Assembly: GCA_051867655.1 (NCBI GenBank)
Contig: JBJDYV010000007.1
Span: 1-20,901, forward strand
Source of the DNA: JAJPXI01 sp051867655
GTDB lineage: Bacteria > Bacillota > Clostridia > Oscillospirales > Oscillospiraceae
Length of the DNA stretch: 20,901 nucleotides
Reading direction: 5' to 3'
This document shows, one piece after another, positions 6,522 through 13,594 of the stretch (the first letter of the stretch is position 1; every line of letters begins with the position of its first letter). Below the pieces are notes generated by a model, which was not told where the DNA came from, did no database searches, and was given only the letters and a program-made list of their open reading frames with translations. Made by a program: the position numbers and the translations under genes.

Positions 6522-7340
6522 ATGCGCTTCACCTATGTCACCGCCACCCGCTGCCCGCTGATGGGCGCGCCCGCCTTTGAAGCCGAGCAGACCGACGAGT
6601 TGCCGCTGGGCTGGCGGGCGGAGATTCTGGAGGAGGCCGCTCCCGGCTGGTTCCGGGTGCGCACCGACTACCGCTACGAGGGCTATGCCCCGGCCGCCTG
6701 CCTGTCCGCAGAAGCGGACGGGGTCAGCTTTTTCGCCGCCCTGCCCAAACAGGCGGTTACCCGGGCTTTCTGCGCCGTTCTGGCCGAACCGCGGGTGCAG
6801 AGCTGGCCGGTGGCCGAGCTGACCCGGGGCGCGCTGGTCGCCCCCCTGACGGCCCCGGACGGGGACGGCTGGGTCAAGGTGGCCCTGCCGGACGGCCAGA
6901 CGGGCTATACAAAAAGTAATTTTCTGGGTACATATCACGAAACGTCTTCGCTTTCCGAGGCGAAATTCCGCCAAGCCGTGGCCGGCACCGCCCTGACCTA
7001 CCTGGGGGCCCCCTACCGCTGGGGCGGCAAGTCGCCGCTGGGCATCGACTGCTCGGGCCTTGCCTTCATGGCCTACTGGCTCAACGGCGTGACCATCTTC
7101 CGGGACGCCCGCATGGAGCCGGGCTTTCCGGTGCACGAGATCCCCCGTTCGGCGATGCGGCAGGGCGACCTGCTGTTTTTCCCCGGCCATGTGGCGGTCT
7201 ATCTGGGCGAGGGCCGGTACGTCCACTCCACGGCCCGCAGCGGCAGCGACGGCGTGGTGGTCAACAGCCTGGACCCCTGCGCTCCCGACTACCGGGAGGA
7301 CCTGGACCGCGGCATGACCGCGGTGGGCAGTATTTTTTAA
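6522..7340 (+). CDS. NlpC/P60 (C40) peptidase with SH3b-like N-terminal region
   Basis: 272 aa. The C-terminal NlpC/P60 domain runs from about 148 to 272: YRWGGKSPLGIDCSGL carries the catalytic Cys177, GHVAVY the His223, and YVHSTA the third polar residue His235. Residues 1 to about 135 contain two SH3b-like modules (GWRAEILEEAAPGWFRVRTDY; DGWVKVALPDGQTGY). This order matches YkfC-type gamma-D-glutamyl-L-diamino-acid endopeptidases, which cleave cell-wall peptides in recycling. The ATG at 6522 is chosen because AGGAGGG lies 5 nt upstream; an upstream TTG at 6498 lacks a site. No signal peptide is visible. It lies 78 nt downstream of the serine hydrolase, probably co-transcribed. Enzyme family is secure; the exact bond cleaved is inferred. 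Confidence 0.9.
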   Translation: MRFTYVTATRCPLMGAPAFEAEQTDELPLGWRAEILEEAAPGWFRVRTDYRYEGYAPAACLSAEADGVSFFAALPKQAVTRAFCAVLAEPRVQSWPVAELTRGALVAPLTAPDGDGWVKVALPDGQTGYTKSNFLGTYHETSSLSEAKFRQAVAGTALTYLGAPYRWGGKSPLGIDCSGLAFMAYWLNGVTIFRDARMEPGFPVHEIPRSAMRQGDLLFFPGHVAVYLGEGRYVHSTARSGSDGVVVNSLDPCAPDYREDLDRGMTAVGSIF

Positions 7341-7364
7341 ATTGATTTTTCGGAACACCCAAAG

Positions 7365-7384
7365 TTTCACGCAATCGCGTGAAA
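7365..7384. other. Hairpin after the NlpC/P60 gene
   Basis: TTTCACGC, loop AATC, GCGTGAAA: perfect 8-bp arms 25 nt after the stop codon. There is no T-run after it, so it is an mRNA-end hairpin at best, or the left edge of the repeat island that follows. Confidence 0.5.
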
Positions 7385-7393
7385 TCTCCAAAT

Positions 7394-7521
7394 GGGGCCC
7401 CCGCCGAAACCCAGCGAAACGCCCGCTCCCCGGGCGCATATGGAATGCGCCCCTACACTTGTGGGAAAGCGAGGGATGTGAAACTTGTAAAACGGGGCCC
7501 CCGCCGAAACTCAGCGAAGCG
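7394..7521. repeat. Direct repeat pair with 100-bp offset
   Basis: GGGGCCCCCGCCGAAAC(C/T)CAGCGAA(A/G)CG occurs at 7394-7421 and again at 7494-7521, exactly 100 bp apart, each preceded by a GTGAAA-containing flank. The spacer contains a REP palindrome. Such a duplication suggests a local duplication or the ends of an inserted element. Confidence 0.75.
7431..7456. repeat. REP-like palindrome, copy 3 (reverse orientation)
   Basis: CGGGCGCATATGGAATGCGCCCCTAC: arms GGGCGCAT and ATGCGCCC pair, with the conserved CCCCTAC end on the right. It is nested between the two copies of the 100-bp-offset direct repeat. Confidence 0.75.
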
Positions 7522-7602
7522 GTTTCGGTGGGGAGAAGGAGGCGCAATGGAATGAGTGAGCTTTCGCCTTCAGGCGGAAGCGAAGGATATGTAATTTGCG
7601 CC
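7499..7602. other. Two adjacent strong stem-loops in the intergenic island
   Basis: The first stem pairs CCCCGCCGAAAC (7499-7510) with GTTTCGGTGGGG (7522-7533). The second is closed by GGCGCAA (7541-7547) and TTGCGCC (7596-7602) and contains an inner hairpin GCTTTCGCC-TTCA-GGCGGAAGC (7560-7581). An AGAAGGAGG stretch lies between them. No credible ORF is present. It could be a structured RNA or the end of a lost mobile element. Confidence 0.5.
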
Positions 7603-7606
7603 GACG

Positions 7607-7701
7607 TGTCTACCAGATGTCTACCAAAAAATCGCCGCAAGCCCTTGGGGCGCAAGGGGTTCGGAATTTCCAGCTTTTCCCTGGCTACCAAACGTCTACC
7701 A
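7607..7701. repeat. Two pairs of 11-bp-phased TCTACCA repeats
   Basis: TGTCTACCA occurs at 7607-7615 and 7618-7626 (11-bp period). TGGCTACCA at 7682-7690 and CGTCTACCA at 7693-7701 form a second pair with the same period. The segment between them holds CCCTTG..CAAGGG. One-turn phased direct repeats are typical of protein-binding arrays, such as integrase arm sites; no integrase gene is present. Confidence 0.6.
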
Positions 7702-7720
7702 ATTCACCATTTTTGCCATC

Positions 7721-7755
7721 AAACGGCCCGATTTCTTTGAAATCGGGCCGTTTTT
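7721..7755. terminator. Intrinsic terminator upstream of the S-layer gene
   Basis: AAACGGCCCGATTTC (7721-7735), loop TTT, GAAATCGGGCCGTTT (7739-7753), then more T. It isolates the S-layer gene from the island to its left. Confidence 0.85.
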
Positions 7756-7778
7756 GTCACCTTTTGAAGGCTGTCAGA

Positions 7779-7800
7779 GGTGTTATACAGGCCTAACACC
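7779..7800 (+). promoter_or_regulatory. Inverted repeat in the S-layer gene upstream region
   Basis: GGTGTTA (7779-7785) and TAACACC (7794-7800) flank an 8-bp centre; TTATAC within it could serve as a -10 but no consensus -35 is evident. It may be an operator or an mRNA-stabilising 5' hairpin for the long leader (about 90 nt to the ATG). Confidence 0.35.
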
Positions 7801-7889
7801 CAACATATGGCAAACCTTGTCAGAAAAAGGGAATTTCGAGGGCAAAAACCCGAGATTTTCCCAAAAATTAGTAAGGAGGAAAAAACCCA

Positions 7890-10800
7890 ATGAGAAATCT
7901 GAAAAGAGTTCTCGCGCTGGTTATGGCACTGGTCATGGCCCTCAGTCTGATGGTCATGGGCGTCAGCGCCGCCAGCTACACCGACGCGGATCAGATCGAC
8001 GCTGACTACAGCGAAGCGTTCGAGGTTCTGACCAACATCGGTGTGATCAAGGGCCAGGACAACGGCAATGGCATCGTTGCCGCTCCCAAGGCCATCCTGA
8101 CCCGCGCTGAGGCGTCCACCCTGGTCTATCGTCTGCTGACCGGCGACGTGACCGACGCGCAGAAGAAGAACTACGACTTCTCTTCCTTTGACGACGTCAA
8201 GGAAGGCGAGTGGTGGACCGGCTACATCACCTACGCTGCCAACGGCGGCTATGTGGTGGGTGACGGCAACGGCATGTTCCGTCCCGAGGATGAGGTCACC
8301 GGCATTCAGGTGCTGACCATCATGCTGCGCGCCATTGGCTACGGCCAGAACGGCGAGTACGTGGGCGCCGGCTGGAAGGACAACGTCCTGACCGATGCCA
8401 AGGAACTGGGCATCATCGGCAGCATCTCCACCAAGGATCTGGACAAGGGTGCTTCCCGTGAGCTGGTCGCTCAGCTGCTGTTCAACGCCATCACCACTCC
8501 CAAGATGGTCACCTACAGCGCTCTGCTGGGCTACAGAACCGACCGCGACGCCACGACTCTGGGCGACAAGACCTTCGGTCTGGTCAAGGTCGAAGGCGTC
8601 CTGACCGCCAACGAGAAGGCTGACCTGTACGGCACCAAGACTCTGGCTGCCGGCAAGTCCAAGCTGGACGACAAGACCACCTACAACTTGACCACCGACG
8701 AGACCCTGCTGGGCGAGAAGATCACCTTCTGGGCCTATGGCCTGAAGGGCGCCAAGACCGCCATCACCGCTCCCGAGTCTCTGGCTACCGTCACCGACTG
8801 GAGCAACGGCGTTCCGTCCGCCGCGCAGCAGAAGAAGATCGCCGCCGCTACCACCGCTGCCACCGAGATCTTCTACAACTATGATCCCGCCAACACTTCC
8901 GACTACCCCATCTACGGCAAGGGCATCCTGACCAAGGCCATCGACAACGACGGCGACGGCAAGTATGAGTACATTCTGAACGAGAAGGAGACCTTCGCTA
9001 CTGTTCAGTATGTCAGCACCTCCGGCGTCATTACCCTGGACAAGGTCAACACCGGCGACAACAATCAGGTCGCTTATGACGGCATCGCTGTCGGCGACAA
9101 GGTCCTGGTCATCTCCTATGACGGCAACTCCTACATCGAGAAGGCCGCTTATGTGACCGGCTACATCTCCGGCGTCGAGTATGCCGCTTCCGGCAACACC
9201 GCTACCATCGGCGGCGCTGACTACATGGTCTCCGGCATCGACTATGCTGTCAAGAACAACACCGCGGTCACTCAGTTCAAGGCCGTTGACGACACCTATG
9301 TCAAGAACTACAACGGTCTCACCTATGACTACTTCCTGGATGAGTACGGCAACATCATCGCCTATGCCAAGGCTGGCGAGCTGGATACCGAGTACGCTCT
9401 GATCCTGGACTACGATTGGTACCAGACCGGCGCCTTCACCGGCGACCTGTGGGTCAAGTATCTGACCACCGCCGGCGAGGTCAAGACCTCCATCGTTGAC
9501 CGCACCTACAGCATCTACTGGAACAGCCAGCCCGGCGATGTGATCAAGTACCGTCTGAACAGCGATGACGAGCTGGTCCGCGTTTACCCCATGACCGATG
9601 TTTACGGCACCGTCCAGACCGACGCCGCTCTGGATCTGGCTACCGTGGATGTCACCGATAACAGCCTGGACGGCAGCTACGGCGTTACCGAGGACTTCGT
9701 GGCTTTCTTCTACGTGAGCGCTTCTAATCAGGGCGAGCGTTCCAGCATGAACTATGACCGCACCCACAACGCTTACTATGGCGTTCTGACCGGCGCTGAC
9801 GCGATCGCTGACCTGGCTGTCCGCGAGAAGAATCTGGCTCAGATGGACTATGTTTCCGGCACCGGCGAACACGTCGACAAGTATGGCTATCTGAAGATGG
9901 TCAATATCAATGGCTACATCAACGCCGAGTCCCAGTACTGCTACCTGCTGAGCAATAAGTACTTCAAGAGCACTTCCAGCCTGGAAGAGGGCACTCTGTA
10001 CTTCTACAAGGCCATCAACGCTGAGGGTACTCCCATCGATGTGGTCCTGACGTATACGCTGCCCACCGATAACCAGGATCGCGTCTGGCTGTACACCACC
10101 TACACCGAGAGCACGGTTGCCGCCGGCACTTACACCTACAACCTGCTGCAGGCTGTCGGCTCTGACTACACCGGCAGAGACGATAAGGTTGCCATCGGCG
10201 ACATGCACTCCATCCCCTACAACAGCAGCTACCTCTACATCTACGACCATGCCAGCCAGGATGCGACCGAGATCGTCGCTCCCAAGGTCATCGCTGACGT
10301 CAGCACTGCTAAGGGCGGTACCACCGAGCTGGATTCCACCTACTGCGCTGCCGGCTATGTCGTGTATCGCCAGGTTGGTCCGAAGTTGGTAGCCGTCGCC
10401 GCCTTCGTGGAGAAGCCTGTCATCAATGAGGTCACCTTCATTGACACCATGATCGCTGGCAAGGACGTCCATGTCGAAATCGGCTCCAAGATCTGCTTCG
10501 GTACTGTCTATGCCAACGGCACCTACACCTGGACTCCCGTCGGCGCTACTCAGTCCATCACCAAGGATCTGGATAAGGACGGCAACCTGGTCGTCGAGGA
10601 GTCCATGAAGGGCACTTCTGTCGCTGTGAATGTCAAGGTTCCTGTCACCACTGCCACTGTCAACTACGTTGTCAAGGTGTATGACAAGTATCAGAACCTG
10701 ATCGGCACTTACAAGGCTGAGCGCACCATGACCGCTGCCGAGTGCGATGCCGGTACTCTGACCTTCAAGCTTGAGGTTGCTCTGAACTATGTGAACGCTG

Positions 10801-10922
10801 CCAACAATGTCACTCTGAACACCTCCGATTATGAAACCACCGACGGCATCATCGCGCGTGATCTGGATGTCACTGCGGGCAACACCTATGACGTCGTGTT
10901 CTCCATCCGTTACGCAAACTAA
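7890..10922 (+). CDS. S-layer homology (SLH) domain surface protein
   Basis: 1010 aa. Residues 1-27 are a signal peptide (positively charged RNLKR, long hydrophobic stretch, cleavage near VSA-AS). Three SLH repeats follow: about 30-85 (IGVIKGQ..LTRAEASTLVYRLL), 97-150 (FDDVKEGEWWTGYITYAANGGYV, then FRPEDEVTG) and 155-205 (AKELGIIGS..ASRELVAQLLFNAI). SLH domains anchor proteins to pyruvylated secondary wall polymers. The remaining 800 residues are Thr/Asp/Tyr-rich, probably beta-rich, with no domain I recognise. TAAGGAGGA lies 10 nt before the ATG. Codon use is strongly biased and uniform, unlike its neighbours, as expected for a very abundant protein such as an S-layer component. It is monocistronic, with a terminator on each side. 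Confidence 0.92.
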   Translation: MRNLKRVLALVMALVMALSLMVMGVSAASYTDADQIDADYSEAFEVLTNIGVIKGQDNGNGIVAAPKAILTRAEASTLVYRLLTGDVTDAQKKNYDFSSFDDVKEGEWWTGYITYAANGGYVVGDGNGMFRPEDEVTGIQVLTIMLRAIGYGQNGEYVGAGWKDNVLTDAKELGIIGSISTKDLDKGASRELVAQLLFNAITTPKMVTYSALLGYRTDRDATTLGDKTFGLVKVEGVLTANEKADLYGTKTLAAGKSKLDDKTTYNLTTDETLLGEKITFWAYGLKGAKTAITAPESLATVTDWSNGVPSAAQQKKIAAATTAATEIFYNYDPANTSDYPIYGKGILTKAIDNDGDGKYEYILNEKETFATVQYVSTSGVITLDKVNTGDNNQVAYDGIAVGDKVLVISYDGNSYIEKAAYVTGYISGVEYAASGNTATIGGADYMVSGIDYAVKNNTAVTQFKAVDDTYVKNYNGLTYDYFLDEYGNIIAYAKAGELDTEYALILDYDWYQTGAFTGDLWVKYLTTAGEVKTSIVDRTYSIYWNSQPGDVIKYRLNSDDELVRVYPMTDVYGTVQTDAALDLATVDVTDNSLDGSYGVTEDFVAFFYVSASNQGERSSMNYDRTHNAYYGVLTGADAIADLAVREKNLAQMDYVSGTGEHVDKYGYLKMVNINGYINAESQYCYLLSNKYFKSTSSLEEGTLYFYKAINAEGTPIDVVLTYTLPTDNQDRVWLYTTYTESTVAAGTYTYNLLQAVGSDYTGRDDKVAIGDMHSIPYNSSYLYIYDHASQDATEIVAPKVIADVSTAKGGTTELDSTYCAAGYVVYRQVGPKLVAVAAFVEKPVINEVTFIDTMIAGKDVHVEIGSKICFGTVYANGTYTWTPVGATQSITKDLDKDGNLVVEESMKGTSVAVNVKVPVTTATVNYVVKVYDKYQNLIGTYKAERTMTAAECDAGTLTFKLEVALNYVNAANNVTLNTSDYETTDGIIARDLDVTAGNTYDVVFSIRYAN

Positions 10923-10956
10923 TAATTAACTGCGTAAAAAACATTTTATTCATGTT

Positions 10957-10991
10957 CCGGCCCCAAGGGATTCCCTTGGGGCCGGTTTTTT
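10957..10991 (+). terminator. Terminator of the S-layer gene
   Basis: CCGGCCCCAAGGG (10957-10969), loop ATT, CCCTTGGGGCCGG (10973-10985), TTTTTT. A T-run follows only on the plus side; the convergent gene ends 2 nt further on. Confidence 0.9.
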
Positions 10992-10992
10992 C

Positions 10993-12036
10993 TTACACTG
11001 CCATGACACCATAGCCGTAAATCATACATTCACTTTCGCTCTCCACGCTGAAGCGGAGCCGCATCTCAGATAGCGCCTGCGGCAGTGCCGAGTTGAAAAT
11101 CCACTCCTGACACGCGGTCCCCTCGGGCGTCTGGCTGGCCCGGGTCTGTTCCAGAGCCATGCTTGTCCAGCCTTCGGGCAGTTCCAGCTCTGCTGTCACC
11201 GGCACGCCTTCGTCGACCTGGACCCACGCCGTGATGTCCTGGCCTGCCAGCGGGAACTGCGCCGTAGTGAAGCTCCCTTCCGTACAGCGCACCGCCGTGG
11301 CTGTCACAGGAATGTCGGCGTATAGCTGTACGGTTTGATCGTAACCAACAGCGCCATTATACACCACGATTCTCAGGCGGTATTGTTTTCCCGGCTCAAT
11401 CTGTGGCCCAGAGGAAAAGGTCAGTGTCGCCGTGTTCGCGCCGCCGCCGTTTCGCCCTATGCCTGCTGAGCCTGTCGCTGCGATCTCCGTTTCGCCGTCC
11501 ATTAACACCGCTGAAACCATCACGACGGTCGTCGAACCATTTGAGATATAGCCCTTAACCTGAACCGTATTCAGATTGGCTTTTCCCGCCGGGGACCATT
11601 CGTCTGTCAGCAGTTCCGCCGTTTCACCGTAGGCAAGCGGGAAGTTCTGCGCCGCGAATTCGATGGTTCCCCCGCTCCAGCCATCCACGGCCAGGCGCAC
11701 CTGCCCATTGTCCGGCTCCAGCACCGCCGCGCCGGAGGTGGACTCCACCTGATGGTCGGCGTTCAGGCCGTCGAAGGCGATGCCCTCCCGCCAGCCGGTG
11801 TAGGTGCCCTTGCCGTCCTGCTGATAGGCCAGCCGGCACACATCCCCGGCCAGCTTTTTCAGCACGCCCAGCCCCCGGTCGCCCGTGGCCTGAGCCGCCG
11901 CGGCTTCGCCCGCCGCCTCGCTCCGGATCGCCGCCAGCGCCGTGTCGATCCTGGCGTTGTCCGCGTTGAAGTCGGCGCGCCGGATCGCGTCCCCCGCGCC
12001 CCATTGGTTGAGCTGATAATTAGCTGTCTTTTCCAT
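10993..12036 (-). CDS. Orphan phage-tail-like protein of unknown function
   Basis: 347 aa from the ATG at 12036. The N-terminus MEKTANYQLNQWGAGDAIRRADFN, then NADNARIDTALAAI, resembles the opening of tail-fibre or receptor-binding-type proteins in clostridial prophages, where a YQLNQW..D...DFN.DN..ID pattern is common. The rest looks beta-rich, with carbohydrate-binding-like stretches (EPGKQYRLRIVVYNGAVGYDQTV). No signal peptide and no other phage gene lies in the window, so it is a solitary gene. The upstream in-frame codons back to 12087 fall inside a hairpin and are not credible as coding. The ribosome site GGGAGG, 8 nt before the ATG, lies in the hairpin's 3' arm. Function unknown; the tail-fibre relation is inferred from the N-terminus only. 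Confidence 0.75.
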   Translation of the reverse strand: MEKTANYQLNQWGAGDAIRRADFNADNARIDTALAAIRSEAAGEAAAAQATGDRGLGVLKKLAGDVCRLAYQQDGKGTYTGWREGIAFDGLNADHQVESTSGAAVLEPDNGQVRLAVDGWSGGTIEFAAQNFPLAYGETAELLTDEWSPAGKANLNTVQVKGYISNGSTTVVMVSAVLMDGETEIAATGSAGIGRNGGGANTATLTFSSGPQIEPGKQYRLRIVVYNGAVGYDQTVQLYADIPVTATAVRCTEGSFTTAQFPLAGQDITAWVQVDEGVPVTAELELPEGWTSMALEQTRASQTPEGTACQEWIFNSALPQALSEMRLRFSVESESECMIYGYGVMAV

Positions 12037-12042
12037 CAAAAA

Positions 12043-12073
12043 GACCTCCCTTCGCCAAAGGCGAAGGGAGGTC
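12043..12073 (-). promoter_or_regulatory. Terminator-like hairpin that contains the ribosome site of the tail-like gene
   Basis: On the minus strand GACCTCCCTTCGCC, loop TTT, GGCGAAGGGAGGTC, then TTTTTG and the ATG. The arms are 14 bp and perfect. The GGGAGG ribosome site is wholly paired. It may be the terminator of the ABC operon upstream and at the same time hold the start of this gene shut. Confidence 0.75.
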
Positions 12074-12091
12074 AAACTTTGTACCATTTTG

Positions 12092-12177
12092 TCCGGTCCG
12101 TGGGCGGCAGATTGCCGCCCCTACAGGCTGGACCGGAAGTCCCGATCATGAATGTAGGGGCAGATATCATCTGCCCG
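12092..12177. repeat. Head-to-head REP doublet (copies 4 and 5)
   Basis: Copy 4 (12102-12124) is GGGCGGCAGATTGCCGCCCCTAC, reverse orientation. Copy 5 (12154-12177) is GTAGGGGCAGATATCATCTGCCCG, forward. They are 29 bp apart. Copy 4 is further enclosed by TCCGGTCC (12092-12099) and GGACCGGA (12130-12137), making a two-tier stem. Confidence 0.8.
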
Positions 12178-12201
12178 CCGTTACGCCACGTTCCCGCGTT
12201 T

Positions 12202-12783
12202 CTAAATCTCCCGCAGCGGCGGGCCGTCCAGTACGATCACCCGGTCGCAGCGCTCCAGCACATGCTCCTCGTGGCTGGCCAGCAGCACCGGCACGTCCAG
12301 CGCCCGGATGCGCTCCAGAATGCGCCCCGCGCGCTCCGGGTCCACCCCGGCAAAGGGCTCGTCCAGCAGCAGCCATGCGCCGCCGAGGGCTAACGCACGC
12401 GCCAGCGCCAAACGCCGCTGCATCCCGCCGGACAGCTCGTCCACCCGGGAATCCCCCTCGCCCTCCAGCTCCGCCAGGGCCAGAAAGCGGTCCGCCTCCC
12501 CCCGGCGCTGCCGGGGCAGCACGGCGGTGATCTGCTCCCGCACCGGCCGCCAAGGCAGCAGGCGGTTTTCCTGGAACAACAGGACGGTCTGCTTCGGGTC
12601 GATGCCCACCACGGCTCCCCCGTCCGGCTTCTGCAGCCCGGCCAATACCCGCAGCAGGGTGGTCTTGCCGCAGCCCGACGGCCCGGACAGGGCGGTGATA
12701 CCCCTGTCGGGGATCTCCAGGGTGAAGCCGTCCAGCACCTTCTTGTCCCCGAAGGACACGGACAGGTTTTCAATGCGCGCCAT
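12202..12783 (-). CDS. ABC transporter ATP-binding protein (NitT/TauT/SsuB type)
   Basis: 193 aa, short for the family (about 240-260). Walker A GPSGCGKTT at residues 34-42, Q-loop LLFQENRLLPWRPVREQI typical of the nitrate/sulfonate/taurine group, signature LSGGMQRRLALARAL, Walker B WLLLDEPFAGVDP, and H-loop ASHEEH. It powers uptake with the permease and lipoprotein encoded upstream. Its ATG at 12783 overlaps the permease's last codons by 14 nt, indicating translational coupling. The C-terminal regulatory tail seen in longer homologues is absent. Substrate is not readable from the ATPase. Confidence 0.93.
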   Translation of the reverse strand: MARIENLSVSFGDKKVLDGFTLEIPDRGITALSGPSGCGKTTLLRVLAGLQKPDGGAVVGIDPKQTVLLFQENRLLPWRPVREQITAVLPRQRRGEADRFLALAELEGEGDSRVDELSGGMQRRLALARALALGGAWLLLDEPFAGVDPERAGRILERIRALDVPVLLASHEEHVLERCDRVIVLDGPPLREI

Positions 12784-13516
12784 GGCCGTTCACCGCCTTT
12801 CGCAGCAGCCGCACCAGCACCGTCTCCACCAGGAAGCTGAGCAGGATGACCACCAGCGTCCAGGCGAACAGGTCGGGGGTCTCCATGTAGGTGCGGGAGA
12901 AATAGACCTGGGTGCCGATGGCCAGCTTGGGGCGGCAGAGCACCTCGGCGGCCACCCCGGCCTTCCAGGCCAGGCCCAGGCCGGTCTCCACCCCGGCGGT
13001 GAAGTAGGGGGCCACCGAGGGGATGTACACCAATTTTAACGTCCTGCCCCGGCCGAAGCGGTAGGCCGCCGCCAGCTCCAGAAGCTGTTGGTCGGTCTCC
13101 CGGATGCCCTTGGACACGTTGCCCCAGAGCACGGGCAGCACCATCAAAGCGGAGATGACCCCGGGCACCCGCCCGGTGGACACCCAGAGCAGCACCAGCA
13201 GGATGAAGGAGGCCACCGGCGTGGCCCGGATGACTTTCACCAGGGGGGACAGCAGCCGGTCGCACCACACGCTGGCGCAGGTCAGCACGGCCAGGAGGGT
13301 ACCCAGCGCCGCCCCCGCCAGCATCCCGGCGAAAATGCGCACCAGGGTCAGGGCCGTGATCTGCCAGAACCGCGCCGTCACCACCAGGGCGGCCAGGGTC
13401 TTCAGCACTGTCCACGGCCCGGGCAGCAGCAGGTCCTTGCCCACGACCCAGGCGGCGAGCTGCCAGACGACGAGCCAGAACACCAGGGGGATGACCGTGC
13501 GTTTGATGATCTTCAT
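12770..13516 (-). CDS. ABC transporter permease (NitT/TauT type)
   Basis: 248 aa with several hydrophobic helices (VIPLVFWLVVWQLAAWVV; AGMLAGAALGTLLAVLT; ATPVASFILLVLLWV; LFAWTLVVILLSFLVETVLV) and the cytoplasmic EAA-like loop ELAAAYRFGRGRTLKLVYIP that docks to the ATPase. The ATG at 13516 is preceded by GGGGGTG. An upstream in-frame extension to 13579 is encoded by the repeat at 13535-13594 and is rejected. Second gene of the uptake trio, between the binding lipoprotein and the ATPase. Confidence 0.92.
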   Translation of the reverse strand: MKIIKRTVIPLVFWLVVWQLAAWVVGKDLLLPGPWTVLKTLAALVVTARFWQITALTLVRIFAGMLAGAALGTLLAVLTCASVWCDRLLSPLVKVIRATPVASFILLVLLWVSTGRVPGVISALMVLPVLWGNVSKGIRETDQQLLELAAAYRFGRGRTLKLVYIPSVAPYFTAGVETGLGLAWKAGVAAEVLCRPKLAIGTQVYFSRTYMETPDLFAWTLVVILLSFLVETVLVRLLRKAVNGHGAH

Positions 13517-13534
13517 AAGCGGCACCCCCTTTTT

Positions 13535-13594
13535 AATGCTGAATGCTGAATTCAGAATGCAGAATTCAGCATTTTGCATTCATCATTCTGCATT
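13535..13594. repeat. AATGCAGAATG-family palindromic repeat, copy 3
   Basis: AATGCTGAATTC (13542-13553), 8-bp centre, GAATTCAGCATT (13562-13573): perfect 12-bp arms, then TTCATCATTCTGCATT. It fills the gap between the binding-protein and permease genes within the operon and supplies the stop codon of the former. Confidence 0.85.

Noticed and set aside
5892..7691. A 599-aa antisense frame across the hydrolase and peptidase genes.
   Set aside because: Compositional shadow crossing two well-supported genes and a repeat island.
7342..7740. A 132-aa frame in the gene-free island.
   Set aside because: It is made of repeats and hairpins, with no ribosome site and no recognisable protein pattern.
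7719..10472. A 917-aa antisense open frame over the S-layer gene.
   Set aside because: Val/Gly/Asp/Leu-rich low-complexity translation caused by the strong codon bias of the sense gene; no ribosome site and it runs through a terminator.
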